A stretch of DNA of 18,692 nt from Acidobacteriaceae bacterium (GTDB lineage: Bacteria > Acidobacteriota > Terriglobia > Terriglobales > Acidobacteriaceae). A program made the position numbers and the translations under genes. The stretch spans positions 1 through 18,692 of the forward strand of contig PLBX01000275.1 in NCBI GenBank assembly GCA_003135495.1. The letters are read 5' to 3'. Below are positions 15,043 to 18,692 of the stretch, in pieces (positions within the stretch are counted from its first letter, which is position 1; each line of letters starts with the position of its first letter). A model generated the notes under the pieces. It worked only from the letters and a program-made list of their open reading frames with translations. It searched no databases and was not told the origin of the DNA.

Positions 15043-16290
15043 ATGGCACAAATTCAGCGTAGGAAAACCTTTAACGCCAGCATTGCGGGCGTGCGCGTGG
15101 GTAGCAATGCACCAGTTATGGTGCAGTCTATGACCAACACCGATACGGCGGATATTCCCGGCACCATTAAGCAGGTTGCCGCTCTGGCCCGGGCCGGTAG
15201 CGAGGTCGTTCGCGTGACCGTCAACAATGACGACGCCGCCAAGGCGATCGCGCCCATCGTTGAAGGACTTGAAAAAATGGGCGTCCGCGTGCCTATCGTC
15301 GGCGACTTCCATTACAACGGACATCTCCTGCTCACAAAATACCCCGGCTGCGCCGAGGGTCTGGCGAAGTACCGCATCAATCCCGGCAACTCGAGCATTG
15401 GACGCAAGGGAGACGATAACTTCCGCACCATGATCGAGGTTGCTGTGAAGCACCAGAAGCCGGTACGCATCGGCGTGAACTGGGGATCGCTGGACCAAAC
15501 CCTACTGACCAGGATGATGGATGAAAATTCGCGCCTGCCCGAGCCGAAAGACGCGCGCGAAGTCACGATGGAAGCGATTGTAGTCAGCGCACTCACCTCG
15601 GCGAAGCTAGCCGAGCAATTTGGACTGCGCCCCGACCAGATTATCCTCAGCGCAAAAGTCAGTGGCGTCCAGGACTTGATCGACGTCTATCGCATTCTCG
15701 CATCGCGTTGTGAATATCCACTGCATCTGGGACTGACCGAAGCCGGGATGGGCGCGAAAGGCATCGTGGCCTCAAGCGCGGCAATGTCAGTGCTGCTGCA
15801 GGAAGGTATTGGCGACACCATTCGTGTCTCCCTTACTCCCGCGCCCGGAGGCGATCGCACCGAGGAAGTTCGCGTGGCGCAGCAAATTCTTCAGTCGCTC
15901 GGCATTCGCAGCTTCACGCCGCAAGTTACCGCGTGCCCCGGATGCGGACGTACCACCAGTACCTTCTTCCAGGAAATGGCGGAACAAATTCAGACTTATC
16001 TGCGTGAGCAGATGCCCGTCTGGAAGAAAAGCCACACCGGAGTGGAAGAAATGAAAGTGGCTGTAATGGGCTGCGTGGTCAATGGCCCCGGCGAATCGAA
16101 ACACGCAAGCCTGGGAATTTCTCTGCCCGGCACCGCCGAAGAACCAAAGGCTCCCGTCTACGTAGACGGCCGCCTCTTCACCACGCTAAAGGGCGACAAG
16201 ATCGTCGCGGAGTTCATCCAGATTCTGGACGATTATGTTGAGTCCCACTACGCCTCGCGAGAGAAGGAAGTAGTGGGCGCGCAAGGCTAA
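15043..16290 (+). CDS. ispG: 4-hydroxy-3-methylbut-2-enyl diphosphate synthase (flavodoxin/ferredoxin)
   Basis: 415-residue [4Fe-4S] enzyme of the MEP pathway that reduces methylerythritol cyclodiphosphate to HMBPP. The N-terminal TIM barrel opens with [11 protein letters not shown] (26-35 region) and includes [11 protein letters not shown] and [10 protein letters not shown]. The cluster ligands are C298 and C301 ([11 protein letters not shown]) and C344 ([12 protein letters not shown]), with E351 just after, as in the compact bacterial form. It is intact and of typical length. No ribosome site precedes the ATG at 15043, and a -10-like box lies 11 nt upstream. It shares the pathway with dxr, from which it is separated by rseP and the antisense GH42 gene. 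A diverged copy of its last 84 in-frame bases lies downstream at about 17255-17338. Confidence 0.96.
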   Translation: MAQIQRRKTFNASIAGVRVGSNAPVMVQSMTNTDTADIPGTIKQVAALARAGSEVVRVTVNNDDAAKAIAPIVEGLEKMGVRVPIVGDFHYNGHLLLTKYPGCAEGLAKYRINPGNSSIGRKGDDNFRTMIEVAVKHQKPVRIGVNWGSLDQTLLTRMMDENSRLPEPKDAREVTMEAIVVSALTSAKLAEQFGLRPDQIILSAKVSGVQDLIDVYRILASRCEYPLHLGLTEAGMGAKGIVASSAAMSVLLQEGIGDTIRVSLTPAPGGDRTEEVRVAQQILQSLGIRSFTPQVTACPGCGRTTSTFFQEMAEQIQTYLREQMPVWKKSHTGVEEMKVAVMGCVVNGPGESKHASLGISLPGTAEEPKAPVYVDGRLFTTLKGDKIVAEFIQILDDYVESHYASREKEVVGAQG

Positions 16291-16698
16291 GTCCGCGTTC
16301 ATTCTGCCGAAAATAACCCTCTAACAGAAGGATTAAAGTTGAGCTGTCAACGTGACGATCCGCGCTTGTGGATCGGCGGCCCGTGCTTCTAATCACGAGG
16401 CTTTGCTAGAAGTGAACTTTCCCGTCAACTTCACTGTCCAGTGCCAACCTTTGCGGCGAAAGCTTTGCGCTCTTCTGCTTTCTGGGGAGGGACCGTCTGT
16501 CCGGCAGGGGCGTCGGAGGGGCGGAATGTTCGCCGCAGGTAAGAAAACAAACGCATCCAGTGTGAGACCCATTCCCGTTCCAGTTGGCACTTCCCGCATG
16601 CTATCCATTTCCTTGAGCACGGCCCGCAGTCGAGCGGCTCCTCGCAGATCGATGTGGCCACGACTCGGCTGAACGAGATCGCACACGAGATCAACTCT
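16291..16698. other. Non-coding or decayed stretch after ispG
   Basis: No frame here looks like a real protein. The open frames on both strands are rich in Arg/Ser/Pro and overlap each other. A minor hairpin (CGATCC...GGATCG, about 16358-16378) lies near the ispG end without a T-run. The minus strand may contain the lost downstream part of the chemotaxis receptor that starts at 17118, but no HAMP or signalling-domain motif could be recovered. Confidence 0.5.
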
Positions 16699-17118
16699 CT
16701 ATCGAGGAGCAGGCTTCTGGAACTGGTACTCAGCCACTCCCTTGGCCGCATCTTCGAATTTGGCTATTTCCTTTCCGTCCATGCCGGGCGCGTTGGCCGC
16801 CGACTGCAGCCCAGTCTGGAGGTTGCTCAGGTCGGATCTTATGGTTTTCGTGACGGCGTCAATTTTGTCCGCCGGGAAATTCGCGCCCATCATCGCCAGC
16901 AGCTTGTAAGTGCTTGCCTGAACACCGGCTAGGCTGCGGTCCGCAACCGCCGCAGTCTTCATGGCAGGAATCCGCTCCTTATAAATCGACTGGAGAGACG
17001 AACGCTGCTGATGGATACCTACGTACGCCGCGAGTGCGGAAGCCAGCATCAGCGCGGCAGCTAGCGCCGGCGTTAGCAGAAGTTTCTTTCGCATCGACAG
17101 CGCGTTCAAGACGGTCAT
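16699..17118 (-). pseudogene. Truncated methyl-accepting chemotaxis receptor (N-terminal fragment)
   Basis: From an ATG at 17118 the frame gives about 139 residues. It begins with a short cytoplasmic stretch (LSMRKK), then one membrane helix (LLLTPALAAALMLASALAAY). The start of a four-helix-bundle periplasmic sensor follows: AGVQASTYKLLAMMGANFPA, then AVTKTIRSDLSNLQ and AKFEDAAKGVAEYQ. This matches the opening of methyl-accepting chemotaxis proteins, normally more than 500 aa. The reading ends abruptly with FQKPAPR and a stop. The second membrane helix, HAMP and the cytoplasmic hairpin that contacts CheA/CheW are absent, so it cannot signal. A longer in-frame start at 17199 is possible but unsupported. 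Gene fragment, most likely a pseudogene. Confidence 0.65.
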
Positions 17119-17245
17119 AAGCCCTTGCCTAGCGCGTGCCTTACAGTAATAACTTTCGGTCGTCTTTAATGCTTTAGCACCATGCCAGACCAGGAGCAAT
17201 ACTTAAGTGCGCGGCAAACAGCACAACAGTAACGTAGGGGCGTGG

Positions 17246-17371
17246 GATGGAGGTCTCTTCACCACCCTAAAGGGCGATAAGATCGTCCCCGAGTTCATCA
17301 AGATTTTGGACGATTACATCGATTCGCACTACCCCTCGAGACACGGTGGAAGAAGTCGGCGCGGCGTCTAA
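17246..17371 (+). pseudogene. ispG: Diverged second copy of the ispG 3' end
   Basis: Codons from 17255 to 17338 encode a 28-residue match to residues 378-405 of the intact IspG upstream, with [11 protein letters not shown] and EFIKILDDYIDSHY. Nucleotide identity over these 84 positions is 72 of 84 by direct count; 23 of 28 residues are the same and the changes are mostly conservative. Beyond SR the reading diverges and ends at TAA 17369-17371. No upstream ispG sequence (barrel or cysteine motifs) is present. This is a remnant of a related ispG gene rather than a functional gene. Half of the differing codons are synonymous, suggesting the copy diverged while still part of a working gene. Confidence 0.75.
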
Positions 17372-17421
17372 GGTGGGGGCCAGCCTCCGCCAGTCGTTGC
17401 GGCTCTAAAACTAACTTTCGA

Positions 17422-17457
17422 GTGTCTTCTATACCGAACGTGTCTTCTACACCGAGT
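17422..17457. repeat. Two 18-bp tandem units across the ilvN stop codon
   Basis: GTGTCTTCTATACCGAAC (17422-17439) and GTGTCTTCTACACCGAGT (17440-17457) agree at 15 of 18 positions. On the minus strand each contains a TAG in the same frame (17447-17449, the actual ilvN stop, and 17429-17431). The duplication therefore provides a back-up stop codon 18 nt downstream. Confidence 0.6.
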
Positions 17458-18004
17458 AAGACACGTTGCCATTATCGTTATTCACGCTAGAGACAGCGCT
17501 TTTCTCGGGCGTTGTCGTGTTCGCCGACTGACTCCCGCGCCGCATGGCCACGATGCCGGTGCGCACCATCTCTAAAATTCCATAGGGACGCAGCAATTCG
17601 AGCAGCCCGTCAATCTTATCTTCCGCGCCGGTAATTTCTATGGTCAACGATTCCGGGGCGACATCGACCACCCGCGCGCGAAACACGTTGGCGAGTTCCA
17701 GAACGTGCGAGCGGGTTTCGTGACTCGCAGCCACCCGAATCATGGCCAAGTCGCGGACAATAGCCGGCTGATTGGTAATGTTTTCGACGAGCAGCACATT
17801 CACCAGCTTGTAGAGGTTCGCTTCGATGCGGCGCGCCTGGTCACGATCGGCGTCAACCGTAATGGTCATACGCGAAACTTCCGGCTTTTCCGTGCGTCCA
17901 ACCGTAAGCGAATCGATATTGAAAGCGCGGCGGCGAAATAACGAAGCCACGCGCGTAAGCACGCCCGGCTTATTTTCGACGTACACCATGAAAGTATTCA
18001 GCAT
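17447..18004 (-). CDS. ilvN: Acetolactate synthase small (regulatory) subunit
   Basis: 185-residue regulatory subunit of acetohydroxyacid synthase, the first common enzyme of valine, leucine and isoleucine synthesis. It activates the catalytic subunit and confers feedback inhibition by valine. An N-terminal ACT domain covers about 1-78 (VYVENKPGVLTRVASLFRRR, FNIDSLTVGRTE). The small-subunit C-terminal domain covers about 84-160 (AMIRVAASHETRSHVLELAN, then LLRPYGILEMVRTGIVAM). The last 25 or so residues are a Ser/Asn/Thr-rich tail of no recognisable fold. The ATG at 18004 has only a weak AGAAG upstream. It is downstream of ilvB on the same strand with a 118-bp gap holding an inverted repeat. 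ilvH is an equivalent name. Confidence 0.95.
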   Translation of the reverse strand: MLNTFMVYVENKPGVLTRVASLFRRRAFNIDSLTVGRTEKPEVSRMTITVDADRDQARRIEANLYKLVNVLLVENITNQPAIVRDLAMIRVAASHETRSHVLELANVFRARVVDVAPESLTIEITGAEDKIDGLLELLRPYGILEMVRTGIVAMRRGSQSANTTTPEKSAVSSVNNDNGNVSYSV

Positions 18005-18037
18005 ATTTGTATTCGTCTTCTAGTGCGATGATGCTGG

Positions 18038-18108
18038 GCCGCGAGCTTCGGGCTGCGCGCGACCCCCTTGAAGCCTTAACTTGTTGCCCGAAGCTCAAAG
18101 CTCGCGGC
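18038..18108. repeat. Interrupted inverted repeat between ilvB and ilvN
   Basis: GCCGCGAGCTTCGGGC (18038-18053) is the reverse complement of GCCCGAAGCTC (18086-18096) joined to GCGGC (18104-18108), with a 7-nt AAAGCTC insertion between the two pieces. In mRNA this could fold into a bulged hairpin separating the two cistrons. It could be a small intergenic repeat element or an mRNA processing/attenuation structure that adjusts the subunit ratio. Confidence 0.5.
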
Positions 18109-18122
18109 TCGAAGCGCACGCC

Positions 18123-18692
18123 CTACTCGTCCTCCGCCGTCTCCACAATCGGGCTCGGTCGCCGGATCATGTCATGCAGCGCCGCTCCCGCCGCCACCAT
18201 CGGATAGACCGTGTCTTCCTGTTCCACCTTAAAATTAATCAACACCGGTCCATCATGGCGCTGCGCCGATTGCACTGCGGGCACCACCTCCGACCGTTCC
18301 GAAATGGTCATGCTGTGAATTCCATACGCATCCGCCAACCGCGCAAAATCCGGATTCAGCAATGGCGTCGCCGCATAGTTCCGGTCGTAGAAAAATTCCT
18401 GCCACTGCCGCACCATGCCGAGAAATCCATTGTTGATGATCGCAATGTTGATCTTCAGATTCTCCTGCACAATCGTCGCCAGTTCGCACATCGTCATCTG
18501 AAATCCGCCATCACCGACCACCACCCAAACTTCCGACTCAGGGCAAGCCACCTTAGCCCCAATAGCCGCCGGCAGCGCAAAGCCCATCGTGCCTAATCCG
18601 CCGGAAGTAATCAGAGTTCGCGGATGCTCGTGCTTGTAATACTGCGCCTCCCACATCTGGTGCTGGCCGACATCGGTCACGACAATCGTTTT
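18123..18692 (-). CDS. ilvB: Acetolactate synthase large subunit, C-terminal part (5' end off window)
   Basis: 190 codons of the catalytic subunit; the frame is open to the right edge, so the first roughly two thirds of the protein are missing. The thiamine-diphosphate-binding domain is visible: [33 protein letters not shown], and the [15 protein letters not shown]...NN motif that binds the Mg-pyrophosphate. [20 protein letters not shown] follows and is characteristic of acetohydroxyacid synthases. It condenses pyruvate with pyruvate or 2-oxobutyrate. The protein ends at a TAG at 18123-18125 and is followed by ilvN, its regulatory partner. Confidence 0.95.
   Translation of the reverse strand, partial: KTIVVTDVGQHQMWEAQYYKHEHPRTLITSGGLGTMGFALPAAIGAKVACPESEVWVVVGDGGFQMTMCELATIVQENLKINIAIINNGFLGMVRQWQEFFYDRNYAATPLLNPDFARLADAYGIHSMTISERSEVVPAVQSAQRHDGPVLINFKVEQEDTVYPMVAAGAALHDMIRRPSPIVETAEDE

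Noticed and set aside
16352..16751. Overlapping frames on both strands after ispG
   Set aside because: Mutually overlapping, basic and Ser/Pro-rich, with no family motif; better treated as decayed non-coding DNA.
1..18692. Defence system, prophage, integrase or CRISPR content
   Set aside because: No nuclease, helicase, integrase, transposase, toxin-antitoxin pair or regularly spaced repeats could be recognised on either strand.

Overview
The window reads as a chromosomal segment of a GC-rich Gram-negative-type bacterium, most likely an Acidobacteriota member. This is an inference from the mix of features: MEP isoprenoid genes next to envelope-lipid genes, a secreted GH42 beta-galactosidase, lipoproteins with InlB-like beta repeats, and short palindromic intergenic repeats carrying GTCATCCTGA/TCAGGATGAC ends, which I associate with that phylum. 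No rRNA, tRNA, CRISPR array, transposase or phage gene was recognised.

Left part (1-4328). A partial MFS transporter on the minus strand diverges from a ClC-type chloride/proton antiporter with CBS domains. The gap between them carries a perfect TGTGA-N6-TCACA palindrome of the CRP type. An HtrA-like serine protease with one PDZ domain follows and ends at a hairpin.

Central part (4478-12725). uppS and cdsA (lipid carrier and phospholipid precursor) are followed, after an interruption, by dxr and rseP. ispG lies beyond one more gene. The order uppS-cdsA-dxr-rseP-ispG is a known conserved arrangement; here it is broken twice. The first break (6384-10139) holds a secreted lipoprotein phosphoesterase of the phospholipase C family, a small secreted protein with a multicopper-oxidase-like start, and a frameshifted secreted-protein remnant. 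The second break (12726-15042) holds a secreted GH42 glycosidase on the opposite strand. Between uppS and cdsA lies a 170-bp insertion bounded by 13-bp direct repeats. Removing it would restore an ATGA stop/start overlap between the two genes.

Right part (15043-18692). ispG is followed by a decayed region of about 1.1 kb. It holds a truncated methyl-accepting chemotaxis receptor and a second, diverged copy of the ispG 3' end. The window closes with ilvN and the 3' part of ilvB on the minus strand, the two subunits of acetohydroxyacid synthase for branched-chain amino acids.

There is no convincing new multi-gene system. The most informative signals are structural: the insertion in the uppS-cdsA junction, the duplicated ispG tail, and gene fragments that mark this stretch as a recombination-prone section of an otherwise conserved housekeeping cluster.
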